64,000 nucleotides of DNA from Kitasatospora sp. CB01950 (GCF_001905465.1 NZ_LISX01000021.1:1-64000), one strand, 5' to 3'; positions 54,736 to 63,068 are shown, numbered from the stretch's first letter. Notes: generated from the sequence alone by a model not told the origin. A program made the numbers and translations.

Positions 54736-54763
54736 GTTCGACCCGGGTCGTTCGACCCGGGTG
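54736..54763. repeat. Tandem 14-bp direct repeat before PAP2 gene
   Basis: GTTCGACCCGGGTC (54736-54749) is followed directly by GTTCGACCCGGGTG (54750-54763), 13 of 14 bases identical. It lies about 90 bp upstream of the PAP2 gene and could be a paired operator. Confidence 0.5.
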
Positions 54764-54850
54764 GAGGTTGCCCCGCCGGTGGTGAAGATGCTGTGCACGA
54801 AAGCCCGTCGGCCGTTGGCGCGCCTCGGCTTTGACGTACTGTCATCACAG

Positions 54851-55669
54851 ATGGACAGCGAACCTCAACCACTGCCCCCATCACCGTCCGCCGTCGACGC
54901 CGTCGAAGCGGACGCATTGGACCGATCGACCGGCCGTCCCGCCCACACCCCCCGGGCCGCACGGCGCGGCGATCGCCTTGGCCGCCCCGGAGCTCTCCCC
55001 CCTGCTCCGGGGCGGCCGACTTTTGCTGTCCTGCCCATGACACTCGCGGTGCTGCTGGTGGTGATCTCCTGGCAGGTGGCGGTGGACGGCCCGCTGCTGG
55101 GGATCGACCCGGCGGTGCGCGACGCGGTGCGGCAGGTCCGCCGCTCGCTGCACTCCACACTGCTGAACCATTTGGGCGTGGCGCTGTCCGACCTGGGCGG
55201 CGGGGTGCCGGCCGTGCCGGTGCTGCTGGGCTGCGCGGGGCCGGCGGCCTGGCTGGCCCGGCGTGACGGCCGGCCGCGCTGGTGGACGCCGGTGCCGGTG
55301 GCGGTGGCCGCGGCGGTGCTGATCCCGCTGCTGGTGGTGCCGGCCAAGGCCTGGTTCGCCCGGCCGGGCCCGTTCGACGTGCCGCTGGCCGCGGACCAGT
55401 GGGGCTGGTACCCGTCGGGCCACACCGCGACCTCGGCGATCGCGTACGGGACGGCGGCGCTGCTGCTGTCCCGGGTGCTGGAGCCCGCGCGGGCCCGGCA
55501 GGTCGGGTGGGCCACCGCGACTCTCTGCCTGGGGGTGGGCTTCGGGCTGGTGTGGAGCGACTTCCACTGGCTGCTGGACGTGGTCGCCAGCTGGTGCCTC
55601 TCGGGCCTGCTGCTGCTCGGCCTGCACCGCCTCCTCCCGCGCCTGCTGCCCGACCGCGCCAACACCTGA
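54851..55669 (+). CDS. PAP2 family membrane phosphatase
   Basis: A 272-aa membrane phosphatase with about six TM helices. The PAP2 motifs are KAWFARPGP (motif 1), YPSGHTATSAI (motif 2 with the catalytic His) and WSDFHWLLDV (motif 3, His and Asp present, leading SR replaced by SD). It probably dephosphorylates a lipid phosphate such as phosphatidylglycerol phosphate or an isoprenyl diphosphate. The ATG at 54851 (MDSEPQPLPPSPS) is preceded by TACTGT about 10 nt upstream, which could be the -10 box of a leaderless transcript. An upstream start at 54761 is possible. Confidence 0.88.
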   Translation: MDSEPQPLPPSPSAVDAVEADALDRSTGRPAHTPRAARRGDRLGRPGALPPAPGRPTFAVLPMTLAVLLVVISWQVAVDGPLLGIDPAVRDAVRQVRRSLHSTLLNHLGVALSDLGGGVPAVPVLLGCAGPAAWLARRDGRPRWWTPVPVAVAAAVLIPLLVVPAKAWFARPGPFDVPLAADQWGWYPSGHTATSAIAYGTAALLLSRVLEPARARQVGWATATLCLGVGFGLVWSDFHWLLDVVASWCLSGLLLLGLHRLLPRLLPDRANT

Positions 55670-55769
55670 CGTACCGTCAATTTGTGGCCCTGTCCGGGCC
55701 ATTGACGCGCTCCCGGCCCGCACGCACCCTGTTCCCCACCCCTCCGCACGCGATCGCCGGGAGGCGAAT

Positions 55770-56870
55770 GTGCGTTCCCCAGTCATGCCCATGACGCGCC
55801 TCTCGGCGGCGGCCTCGCTGCTCGCCCTGGCGGTGACGGCGCTTCCGACGCCGAGCGCCGCGGCGGCGGCCGCCCCGATGCAGGTCTACGGCGCCTGGCA
55901 CTGCAGCAACGACGCCTGCACCTGGGCGAAGGTCCGGGACATGGCGGACTTCGACGCCGCCAATCACTGGCTGATCGACCGGGGCGACGGCCGCCCCTCG
56001 GTGAACGTGGTGGTGCTGAGCTTCGTCAACCCGCTGCGACTGCTGGACGGCACCACCGACGCGGGGGACGCCGCCGGAGTGCCCGTGGGCATGAACCAGC
56101 AGGTGGTGGACTACTTCACGGCCCGCGGCGTCCGGGTGATGCTCTCCATCGGCGGCATCACCTACACGGGCGACTGGGACTCCGCGCTGGCCCGGAACGG
56201 CACGCTGCTCGGCCAGAAGGCCGCAGCGCTGGCGTCGAAGCTCGGGGTCGGCGTCGAGATCGACTACGAGAACAGCAGCAGCCCGAACCTGACGGGCCTG
56301 CAGGCCTTCGTGGACGCCTACCGGGCCGCCCACCCGTACGACGCCTCGGGCGCCGACCCGACCGCCCGGCTGACCATCGACGTCGCGGCCGGCGACCGCT
56401 GGCTGAGCGGCATCGACCAGTACGCGACCGCGCACTGGCTGACCACCGCGAACCCGGTGCTGGACTACGCCAACGCGATGGTGCCCAACAAGCAGCCCTC
56501 GGCATCCACCGCGATCGCCAACTGGCAGGAGCACCTGGACGGCAAGCCGACCTACAGCCCGCCGATCCCGCCGCTGGCGCCGGCCAAGTTCACCGGCAGC
56601 CTGTACATCGCGGAGGGCTCGCAGGTCCGGCCGGAGTGCACGGGCTTCGCCAATTCGGTGCAGAGCGCCACCGGCAGCTGGGTGCAGAACGCCGCACCGA
56701 ACGGCGCGGGCGCCAGTGCGGGCCTGCTGGGCTTCATGTTCTGGGCGGCCGAGAAGCCCTCCACCCGGGGCGTGACCACGGTGCCGCCGAACGGCTGCGC
56801 GGGCGGCGTCGGCGCGGGCGCGACGGCGTTCTCGGTGCCGGTGCCGATGCCGCCGCTGCGGCAGGGCTGA
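55770..56870 (+). CDS. Secreted GH18-like (chitinase-like) protein
   Basis: A 366-aa exported protein with a signal peptide (about 1-35, Ala-rich cleavage region). A TIM-barrel follows with VMLSIGGI (SIGG at 126-129) and the GH18 catalytic strand GVEIDYEN, where Asp165 and the acid Glu167 are present but the first Asp of DxxDxDxE is absent and the second is Glu163. It ends with a FMFWAAEKPS barrel-closing segment. Activity may be retained but altered, for example on a different glycan. The GTG start has GGGAGG 5 nt upstream. Confidence 0.83.
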   Translation: MRSPVMPMTRLSAAASLLALAVTALPTPSAAAAAAPMQVYGAWHCSNDACTWAKVRDMADFDAANHWLIDRGDGRPSVNVVVLSFVNPLRLLDGTTDAGDAAGVPVGMNQQVVDYFTARGVRVMLSIGGITYTGDWDSALARNGTLLGQKAAALASKLGVGVEIDYENSSSPNLTGLQAFVDAYRAAHPYDASGADPTARLTIDVAAGDRWLSGIDQYATAHWLTTANPVLDYANAMVPNKQPSASTAIANWQEHLDGKPTYSPPIPPLAPAKFTGSLYIAEGSQVRPECTGFANSVQSATGSWVQNAAPNGAGASAGLLGFMFWAAEKPSTRGVTTVPPNGCAGGVGAGATAFSVPVPMPPLRQG

Positions 56871-56872
56871 GG

Positions 56873-57205
56873 TCAGGCCTCTTCGCCGGTCAGGCGCTGG
56901 ACGGTGCCGGCCTCGCCGCCGTCCCGCTGCCAGGCGACGACCAGTTCGTCGCGGGTGCCGAAGCGGACCAGGTGGCGGCCGACCACGTCCTCCAGCTGGG
57001 CGAGGTCCTCTGCGGCGCCCTCGACGGCGAGCAGCAGGGCGCCCTCCTCGGCGGTGAGTTCGGCCTGTCCGGCCTTGAAGGCGAGGGTGCCTCGGCCGGT
57101 CTCCTCGGACCATTCGGCGGGGACCTTGCGGCCCATGTGGGCGGCGAGCTGCTTGGCGTAGCGGCCGGGGCGGTCGGTGGCGACGCGGGCGGTGGAACGG
57201 GGCAT
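56873..57205 (-). CDS. DUF2218 protein
   Basis: A 110-aa soluble protein of the DUF2218 family: RVATDRPGRYAKQLAAHMGRK at the N-terminus, then AELTAEEGALLLAVEG and DVVGRHLVRFGTRDEL. DUF2218 genes and domains often accompany siderophore-uptake or siderophore-interacting genes in actinobacteria. The ATG at 57203-57205 has AGGAG 7 nt upstream. Its promoter contains an iron-box-like inverted repeat (57233-57248), so iron control is likely. It converges with the GH18 gene with only 2 bp between them. Confidence 0.9.
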   Translation of the reverse strand: MPRSTARVATDRPGRYAKQLAAHMGRKVPAEWSEETGRGTLAFKAGQAELTAEEGALLLAVEGAAEDLAQLEDVVGRHLVRFGTRDELVVAWQRDGGEAGTVQRLTGEEA

Positions 57206-57232
57206 GACGGGACTCCTCGGAAGCACGAGCGA

Positions 57233-57274
57233 CTTAGGCTGCCCTAAGCTACTTGAATACTGAGTCAAGCTCAA
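57233..57274 (-). promoter_or_regulatory. DUF2218 promoter with iron-box-like operator
   Basis: On the minus strand TTGAGC (57269-57274) and TAGCTT (57246-57251) are spaced 17 nt. Overlapping the -10 is the perfect inverted repeat CTTAGG-N4-CCTAAG (57233-57248). It matches 11 of 14 bases of the core of the actinobacterial DtxR/IdeR/DmdR iron box. Occupation would block the promoter when iron is plentiful. Confidence 0.55.
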
Positions 57275-57337
57275 CATATTTCCCGGCGTCCCGATCGGCC
57301 CGCCGACCGCCGGCGGGCCGACCGCTACCCTGTGCCC

Positions 57338-57808
57338 ATGACCTCCCCCGGCCCGGCCGACACCGCCGCGGAACTCGCCGACGCCCTCACCCGGGCGATG
57401 AAGCGGATCCGCCGGCGGACCATGCAGCGGCTGGAGCCGTACGACATCACCCCCGCCCAGGCCCGGGCCCTGCGCACCCTCGCGCACGCTCCCGGCTGCG
57501 AGAGCGCCGAGACCATGCGACTGAGCGAACTCGCCGAGCGCCTGCACATCGCGCCGCGCTCGGCGACCACCGTGGTCGACGCCCTGGAGGAGGCCGGCCT
57601 GGTCGCCCGCACCCCCGACCCGGCCGACCGCCGGGCGGTGCGCCTGGTGCTGACCGCCGCCGGGCACGGCGCGCTGGAGCGGATCTCCCAGGTCCGGCAC
57701 GAGGTGGCCCAGCAGTACTTCGCCCCGGTCAGCCCTGCCGAGCAGGACGCCCTGCTGCGGGCGCTGCGGCACGCCGAAGAGGCGTACGAAGCCGAGCCCA
57801 GGCCGTAG
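57338..57808 (+). CDS. MarR family transcriptional regulator
   Basis: A 156-aa winged-helix regulator: LRTLAHAPG, LRLSELAERLHIAPRSATTV-type helix-turn-helix (about 58-85) and VARTPDPADRRAVRLVLT in the wing. I use the ATG at 57338; a GTG two codons upstream (57332) is possible. TACCCT just upstream could be a -10 box, giving a leaderless mRNA. It is divergent from DUF2218 and its last 80 bp overlap the 3' end of the convergent EamA gene. Confidence 0.92.
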   Translation: MTSPGPADTAAELADALTRAMKRIRRRTMQRLEPYDITPAQARALRTLAHAPGCESAETMRLSELAERLHIAPRSATTVVDALEEAGLVARTPDPADRRAVRLVLTAAGHGALERISQVRHEVAQQYFAPVSPAEQDALLRALRHAEEAYEAEPRP

Positions 57809-58679
57809 CGGGCACCGCGCCCAGCCCGATCCCGGCGACCACCAGCACCGTCGCCGCGCCCGCCGTCAGGCTGAACCGCTCGCCGAGCAGCAGCGCCGCC
57901 GAGGACATCCCGAACATCGGCACCAGCAGCGAGTACGGGGCGACCGCCGAGGCGTCGTAGCGGCTCAGCAGGTGGCTCCAGGCGACGAAGCCGAACAGCG
58001 TGGAGATCAGCCCGACGTACAGCACCACGCCGGCGCCGCCCCAGGTGATGCCGCGCAGCGCGGCCCAGTCCTCGGTGGGGCCCTCGACCAGCAGGGACAG
58101 GCCGAGCAGCGGCAGCGGCGGCACCGCGGAGACCCAGACCATCCAGCGCAGCGCGTCCGGCGGCGCGGCCTTGCGGGTCAGCACGTTGGCCAGGCCCCAG
58201 GCCACGGCCGCAGCGATGACCAGCGCGAACGCCCCGGCCGGGCCGTGCACGCCGTGGTCGAGGGCGGCCAGCGCGATGCCGGCGAAGGCCACCCCGAGGC
58301 CGGCCATCCGCAGCGGGGCCGGGCGTTCGCGCAGCAGGCCGGCGGCGAACAACGCGGTGAACCCGGCCTGGCCCTGCAGCACCAGCGAGGAGAGGCCGGC
58401 CGGCATGCCGGCGTGCATGCCGAGGAACAGCAGCCCGAACTTCACCACCCCGAGCACCACCCCGACGGCGAGCACCCAGCGCCACGCCACCCGGGGCGGG
58501 CCGATGAAGAACACCGCGGGCAGCGCCACCACGGCGAAGCGCAGCGCACAGAACAGCAGCGGCGGGAAGTCGTGCAGGCCGACCTTGATCAGGACGAAGT
58601 TCAGGCCCCAGAGGGCGGCGATCACGACGGCCAGCGCGACGTGGCGCGGCGCCATGGAAGGGGAGGGGGAGGACGGCAT
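57729..58679 (-). CDS. EamA (DMT superfamily) transporter
   Basis: A 316-aa protein with ten TM helices in two EamA repeats (VALAVVIAALWGLNFVLIK start of repeat 1; AFALVIAAAVAWGLANVLTR start of repeat 2). Drug/metabolite transporters of this type export amino acids or other small metabolites. The ATG at 58677-58679 is used. The C-terminal Arg/Ala-rich tail is encoded on the strand opposite the MarR gene. It is divergent from the LysR gene 73 bp away, which is the likely regulator. Confidence 0.9.
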   Translation of the reverse strand: MPSSPSPSMAPRHVALAVVIAALWGLNFVLIKVGLHDFPPLLFCALRFAVVALPAVFFIGPPRVAWRWVLAVGVVLGVVKFGLLFLGMHAGMPAGLSSLVLQGQAGFTALFAAGLLRERPAPLRMAGLGVAFAGIALAALDHGVHGPAGAFALVIAAAVAWGLANVLTRKAAPPDALRWMVWVSAVPPLPLLGLSLLVEGPTEDWAALRGITWGGAGVVLYVGLISTLFGFVAWSHLLSRYDASAVAPYSLLVPMFGMSSAALLLGERFSLTAGAATVLVVAGIGLGAVPATAWARLRTPLRRAAAPAAGRPARQG

Positions 58680-58752
58680 GGTCAGAGCATCACCCACACC
58701 GACTGTTCAGCACCAGCGACAGTGTCTCAACACCATCGTTTAGCATTGCTGC

Positions 58753-59658
58753 ATGATGGATCTGGGACGCCTGCGCGCCCTGCACGCGGTCGCCGTGCAC
58801 GGCTCGGTCGGCGGCGCCGCCGCGGCGCTCGGCTTCACCCCCTCCGCGATCTCCCAGCAGATCGCCAAGCTCGAACGCGAGACCCGCACGGTGCTGCTGG
58901 AGCGCCAGGGCCGAGGCGTCCAACTCACCGACGCCGCACGCGGGTTGGCGGACACCGCGCAGCAGGTGCTGGCGCTGGTCGAGCAGGCCGAGGTGACGCT
59001 GGAGGAGCAGCGCGGCCGTGCCACCGGACGACTGTTGGTCGCCGCGTTCGCCACCGCCTCGCGCGGCCTGCTGCCCGCCGTGCTCGCCGATCTCCGGGTC
59101 GGGCACCCCGAGTTGGACGTCCGGCTGCTGGAGAGCGACCCGTACCCGGCGGCCGAGTTGGTGGCCCGCGGCGAGGTGGACCTGGCGGTGGTGCAGGACT
59201 GGGCGTCCGTGCCGCTGCCGGTGCAGGAGGGCCTGGACCGGCTCGACCTCGGCACCGACCCGGTCGACCTGCTGATGCCCGCCAACCATCCGCTGGCCGC
59301 GTTGGACTCCGTCCCGATGGCGGAGCTGCGCGGGCAGCGCTGGACCAGCGTGCCGCCGGGCAACATCTGCCACGACTGGCTGCTGCACACCATGCGGGAA
59401 CTCGGCGAGGAGCCCGACGTCCGCTACCAGGTCGGCGAGTTCGAGTCCCAGATCGCGCTGATCGCGGCCGGCCTCGGCCTCGGCCTGGTCCCCCGGCTGG
59501 CCCGCGGCCCACTGCCGCCGCAGGTCGCCGCCCGCCCGGTCACCCCGCAGCCGGTCCGCCGGGTGCACGCCCTGTGGCGCACCCGCACCTCCCGCCGCCC
59601 GGCCGTCACCGTCACCCTGGACGCGCTGCGCCGCCACTGGGACGCCCTCGCCCTCTGA
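58753..59658 (+). CDS. LysR family transcriptional regulator
   Basis: A 301-aa LTTR with the N-terminal helix-turn-helix (LRALHAVAVHGSVGGAAAAL, SAISQQIAKLERET; about 5-62) and a periplasmic-binding-like effector domain (about 90-300). The ATG lies about 8 nt after TTAGCAT, so a short or leaderless transcript is possible. Its divergent position next to the EamA exporter is the classic LysR-target layout. The effector is unknown. Confidence 0.93.
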   Translation: MMDLGRLRALHAVAVHGSVGGAAAALGFTPSAISQQIAKLERETRTVLLERQGRGVQLTDAARGLADTAQQVLALVEQAEVTLEEQRGRATGRLLVAAFATASRGLLPAVLADLRVGHPELDVRLLESDPYPAAELVARGEVDLAVVQDWASVPLPVQEGLDRLDLGTDPVDLLMPANHPLAALDSVPMAELRGQRWTSVPPGNICHDWLLHTMRELGEEPDVRYQVGEFESQIALIAAGLGLGLVPRLARGPLPPQVAARPVTPQPVRRVHALWRTRTSRRPAVTVTLDALRRHWDALAL

Positions 59659-59672
59659 GCGGGCGACGGGCG

Positions 59673-60431
59673 TCAGGTCAGCCCGACCACCAGCCACATG
59701 AACCCGACGCCCACCAGGGTGCAGACCAGGGTGGAGCGCGAGGGGTGCGTGCTGTGCGCCTCCGGAAGGATGTCGGAGGTCGCCAGGTACATCAGGAAGC
59801 CACCGAAGAACCCGAGGTACAGCCCGAGCAGGTGGTCGGGGATGGTGAACAGCAGCGTGATCGCGGCGCCCGTGACGGGCGCGACGGCGTCGGCGAGCAG
59901 CAGCGCGACCGCCCGCCGCCGGTTGTTCCCGTACAGCCGGGTGAGCGTGTAGGTGTTGAAGCCGTCGGCGAAGTCGTGGGCGACGACGGCGATGGCGACC
60001 ACCGTGCCGACGGTGGTGCCGGCCTGGAACGCGGCGCCGATCGCGAAGCCGTCCATCACGCTGTGCAGCACCAGTGCGGACGCGGCGGCCAGCCCGACGC
60101 CCTGTTCGCGGTGCCGGTGTCCGGGTCCGTGGCCGTGTCCGTGGGTGTGGCTGTGCGCGGCGTACTCGCCCTCGTGGCCGCGGTGGATGGCGACGGCCCG
60201 TTCGACCACGTGGATCAGCAGGAACCCGGCGGCGAACATCAGCAGCGCCTCGGGCACTCCGTGGAGTTTCTCGGGGGCCTGTTCCATCGCCTCGGGGAGC
60301 AGGTCGAAGGTGACCACGCCGAGCATCAGTCCGGCGGCGAAGCCGAGCACCAGGTGGCGGCGGTCGCCGGTGCGCTGCGCGACGAATCCGCCGATCAGGG
60401 TCATCAGGAAGGCGCCCGCGGCGACCAGCAC
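59673..60431 (-). CDS. ZIP family metal transporter
   Basis: A protein of about 252 aa with eight TM helices and the ZIP signatures ALVLHSVMDGFAIG (TM4) and VVAHDFADGFN (TM5), plus a cytoplasmic His-rich loop (HSHTHGHGHGPGHRHRE) between TM3 and TM4. It should transport zinc or a similar divalent metal into the cytosol. The true start is unclear: GTG 60429-60431 is chosen, but a CTG at 60438-60440 lies 6 nt after GGGGAGG. Codons upstream to 60548 look non-coding. The leader has unusual palindromes and repeats. Confidence 0.9.
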   Translation of the reverse strand: MLVAAGAFLMTLIGGFVAQRTGDRRHLVLGFAAGLMLGVVTFDLLPEAMEQAPEKLHGVPEALLMFAAGFLLIHVVERAVAIHRGHEGEYAAHSHTHGHGHGPGHRHREQGVGLAAASALVLHSVMDGFAIGAAFQAGTTVGTVVAIAVVAHDFADGFNTYTLTRLYGNNRRRAVALLLADAVAPVTGAAITLLFTIPDHLLGLYLGFFGGFLMYLATSDILPEAHSTHPSRSTLVCTLVGVGFMWLVVGLT

Positions 60432-60465
60432 GGCGGTCAGTTTCGGCCTCCCCGACTCGCGCCAG

Positions 60466-60527
60466 GGGCCGGACGGCTGTGCGGACCGCTGCCCACGGCT
60501 GCCCAGTCGTCCGGCCCGGGCCGGACG
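60466..60527 (-). promoter_or_regulatory. Three-arm palindromic leader before ZIP gene
   Basis: A perfect 20-bp palindrome (60508-60527, arm CGTCCGGCCC) has a third copy of the arm at 60466-60475. The middle arm (60508-60517) can therefore pair either with 60518-60527 or with 60466-60475, giving two exclusive RNA hairpins just upstream of the ZIP start. That is the geometry of a conformational switch or attenuator, or the palindrome may be a protein operator. Confidence 0.5.
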
Positions 60528-60587
60528 GTGCCGGGCCCTGGAGCCCACTGTGCTGGCCGCTCCCCCGCCGCGCCGCCCGGCCGACCC

Positions 60588-60626
60588 GTCGGGGTGACGC
60601 GCCGGGGTGACGTGTCGGGGTGACGC
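60588..60626. repeat. Three tandem 13-bp repeats
   Basis: GTCGGGGTGACGC (60588-60600), GCCGGGGTGACGT (60601-60613) and GTCGGGGTGACGC (60614-60626) follow one another directly. The unit contains GGGGTGACG throughout. They lie between the hypothetical gene (stop at 60651) and the ZIP leader, where iterated operators could sit. Confidence 0.65.
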
Positions 60627-60650
60627 GCCATCAATCGATGGACGGGGCGG

Positions 60651-61088
60651 TCAGCCGTCCCCGGCGGCCCGGTAGACGGCTGCGAGCTGCGGGGCGCCCT
60701 GCTCGGCCCAGTCGGTGCCGAGGGCCGTGACGTCGAGTTCGAAGCCGGTGGCCAGCACCATCAGCGGGCGGCCGTCGGCGGCGAGCCGCCAGGTCGAGCC
60801 GGGGATCCGGCGGCGGATCACCGTGCCGAGGTACAGGCCGGCGTCGGTGCCCAGCCGGCGGGAGACCTGCGGGTCGTCGCGCCAGCGCGGCAGCAGCTGG
60901 TCGAGTGCCGTCAACGAGTCGACGGTGTCGTCGAGTTGGACCCCGACGGCGTCGGCGAGTTCGCGCAGCAGGCCGCACTCGGCGTACATCTCGGCCATCG
61001 CCCGTTCGCGCTCCTGCTCGACGGCGTGCCGTTCTGCGTGCTCGGCGGGGCGCCGGTCGAACCGGCGGCCGAAGTATCCGTTCTCCAC
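60651..61088 (-). CDS. Conserved hypothetical protein
   Basis: A 145-aa soluble protein I cannot assign. The first third is acidic/basic helical (about 10-60, ERERAMAEMYAECGLLREL). Then comes a mixed region with LYLGTVIRRRIPGSTWRLAADGRP, which reads like a small beta-sheet domain, and a helical end. No signal peptide or TM helix. The start is GTG 61086-61088. It lies 73 bp after the Mrr-like gene on the same strand and may share its transcript. Confidence 0.75.
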   Translation of the reverse strand: MENGYFGRRFDRRPAEHAERHAVEQERERAMAEMYAECGLLRELADAVGVQLDDTVDSLTALDQLLPRWRDDPQVSRRLGTDAGLYLGTVIRRRIPGSTWRLAADGRPLMVLATGFELDVTALGTDWAEQGAPQLAAVYRAAGDG

Positions 61089-61161
61089 GGCCCAAGCCTG
61101 ACACCTCGAACGGCGGAACGGCAGAAGGCCGGACGGGACCCGCCGGGTTTCCGACGGGCCG

Positions 61162-62868
61162 TCAGACGGTGAGGGGCAGCTCCAGGTGGGTGAGGGCGAG
61201 TTCGCGGATGCCCTGGCCGTCGACCAAGTGGATCCGCTGGTGGCGTTCCTCGGTGGTCAGGTCGATCGCCTCGTCGGCGAACTGGCCGCAGGTCATCCGC
61301 AGGCCGCGGTCGGCACCCTCCTCGCGGACGGCCTCGGACAGTGTGGCGATCTCCTCCGCGGCGACGGGCGCGGGCCCGCGGGAGGCCCACACCACCCAGC
61401 GTCCGGGCAGCCGACTGCCGGGCTGCCCCTCCGCGGTGGCAACCAGTCCGGCCGGGCCGCGCAGCCGCACGCTCCAGTCCTCCAGGCCGCCGGCGGTGAG
61501 CACCGCCCTGACCAGCAGGGCGAATTCGCCGGGCGAGAGTTCGCCGAGCGCGGGCACCGCGGCCTCGGCGGTGCCCCACGGCACCACTGCCTCGTCCGCG
61601 TACGGGTCGGGGGTGATCACGGCGGCCAGCGCGCGCAGCCGCAGCAGCGACTCGTCGTGCTCGGCGTCCGCGTACACGCCGTCGTCGCCGAGGTGCCCCG
61701 AGTCGGGGACCAGCCGGGTGCGGGCCAGCGCGTCACGGTCGGCGTCGACGCTGAGCAGGCAGCGCGGGGGGCGGCCGGGCTCCCGCAGCCAGCCGTTCAG
61801 CACGACGCCGGCCAGCACGTCGTCGGTGTCGACGGCGTCGGCGGCCTGCAGGGCGCGCAGGGCGAGGCGGGCGGCGAGCCGCAGGTAGTCGGCGCGGACG
61901 TCGGCGTCGGGGCGGCGGATCGGTTCGACGCTGCCGTCCTCGCCGAGCCGGTAGCCGGACAGCGCGGGGACGGTGTCCAGCGGCGGCAGGTCGAGGTCGA
62001 GGACGGCGGTCCGGGTCAGCGCCCGGAACACCGCGTGGCACGGGGCGGGCAGGTCGCGGGTGGAGCCCTCGGCGGCGGCCAGGGCGCGTTCCAGCAGCGA
62101 CTCGACGGCGGCCGGTTCGGCCTGCCGGTAGGCCCGGCGGCACTCCTCCAGGCTGTCGTTGTACTCCTGCACGGCGCGGGCCCGGGCCAGTTCGGCCTCC
62201 TCGTGGGCCTGCCGGGCGGCGAGCGCTCCGCTGTCCGCGAGGTCGGCCTGCCGGGTGCGCCACTCGCGCAGCGCGCGCTGGTGGAGCAGCCGGGCCTGGG
62301 CGAGTTCGCGCTGGTAGCCGGAGTCGAGCAGGCGGCGCGAACGGGGCTGGTCTGGGTCGGTCTCGGCGGGCTCGGGCGGGGCGAAGTCGGCCCAGGCGGG
62401 CTCGGGTTCGGCCTCCGGGGCCGCGTCCGGGTACGGCTTGGGGCGGTAGCTGCGCAGCTGGCTCTCGAAGTCCATCGCGGAGACCGGCTGGGCGGCGCGG
62501 CGCAGCAGGCCGGCGAGGCGTTCGTGGTCGGCCTGCACGGCGAGGCTGCGGTGGTGGGTGAGCGCGGCGGCCCGGCCGTGCGCGGTCACCGGGTCGTCGG
62601 CGACAGCGGCGGCCGCAGCGGGTGCGGGCGGCGCGGCGGGCGGTGCGGTGGGCGGTGCGACGGGCGGCGGGGGCACGACGGGGGCGGGCTCCGGGCGGTG
62701 CGCGGCGGGCGGGTCGTACGCGGCCGGGGGCTCCTGCCCGGCTGAGGGCTCGTGCGCGGCGGGCGGCTCGTCCTCGTCGGCGCCGAGCTCGCGGAACAGC
62801 GAGGCGAGGAACCCGGGTTGGAGCACCGTGGCGGCGCCGTCGGCGCGGCCCTCGGATGGATGCTGCAT
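61162..62868 (-). CDS. Mrr-like endonuclease-fold protein, catalytic residues lost
   Basis: A 568-aa protein with a Pro/Ala-rich disordered region (about 33-92), a coiled-coil segment (about 175-255), a middle alpha/beta region, and a C-terminal domain (about 443-562) that follows the Mrr/PD-(D/E)xK pattern. That domain has SPGEFALLVRAVLTAGG, then RMTCGQFADEAIDL and IHLVDGQGIREL. The expected Asp and QxK are not visible (GLVATAEGQ and VVWASRG stand in their place), so cleavage is unlikely. The ATG is at 62866-62868 with GGGGGA upstream. Its neighbours are uncharacterised. Confidence 0.78.
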   Translation of the reverse strand: MQHPSEGRADGAATVLQPGFLASLFRELGADEDEPPAAHEPSAGQEPPAAYDPPAAHRPEPAPVVPPPPVAPPTAPPAAPPAPAAAAAVADDPVTAHGRAAALTHHRSLAVQADHERLAGLLRRAAQPVSAMDFESQLRSYRPKPYPDAAPEAEPEPAWADFAPPEPAETDPDQPRSRRLLDSGYQRELAQARLLHQRALREWRTRQADLADSGALAARQAHEEAELARARAVQEYNDSLEECRRAYRQAEPAAVESLLERALAAAEGSTRDLPAPCHAVFRALTRTAVLDLDLPPLDTVPALSGYRLGEDGSVEPIRRPDADVRADYLRLAARLALRALQAADAVDTDDVLAGVVLNGWLREPGRPPRCLLSVDADRDALARTRLVPDSGHLGDDGVYADAEHDESLLRLRALAAVITPDPYADEAVVPWGTAEAAVPALGELSPGEFALLVRAVLTAGGLEDWSVRLRGPAGLVATAEGQPGSRLPGRWVVWASRGPAPVAAEEIATLSEAVREEGADRGLRMTCGQFADEAIDLTTEERHQRIHLVDGQGIRELALTHLELPLTV

Positions 62869-63020
62869 CGGCGGTCGTTCCCCCTGCTCGTCCGGCGCAC
62901 GTCGGAGGGCCGCCGTAGGCGGGGCCCGATCAGCATTGTCCCCCGCCGAACGCTCCGGGTCAGCCAACCTCCGTGGTTTGGCCGACCGTTGACACAGGAT
63001 CGGCCGCGCCGCACCCCGAG

Positions 63021-63045
63021 CGGGGCCGACGTGGGGTCGGCCCCG
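63021..63045 (-). terminator. Terminator after right-edge gene
   Basis: A 10-bp perfect stem (63021-63030 with 63036-63045) with a 5-nt loop, 23 nt after the stop codon of the partial gene. Confidence 0.7.
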
Positions 63046-63068
63046 GGGATCCGGTGCGGGTGCGGAGG

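Noticed and set aside
54736..54763. GTTCGA repeats as a tRNA T-arm
   Set aside because: No acceptor stem, anticodon arm or D-arm can be built around them; they are simple direct repeats.
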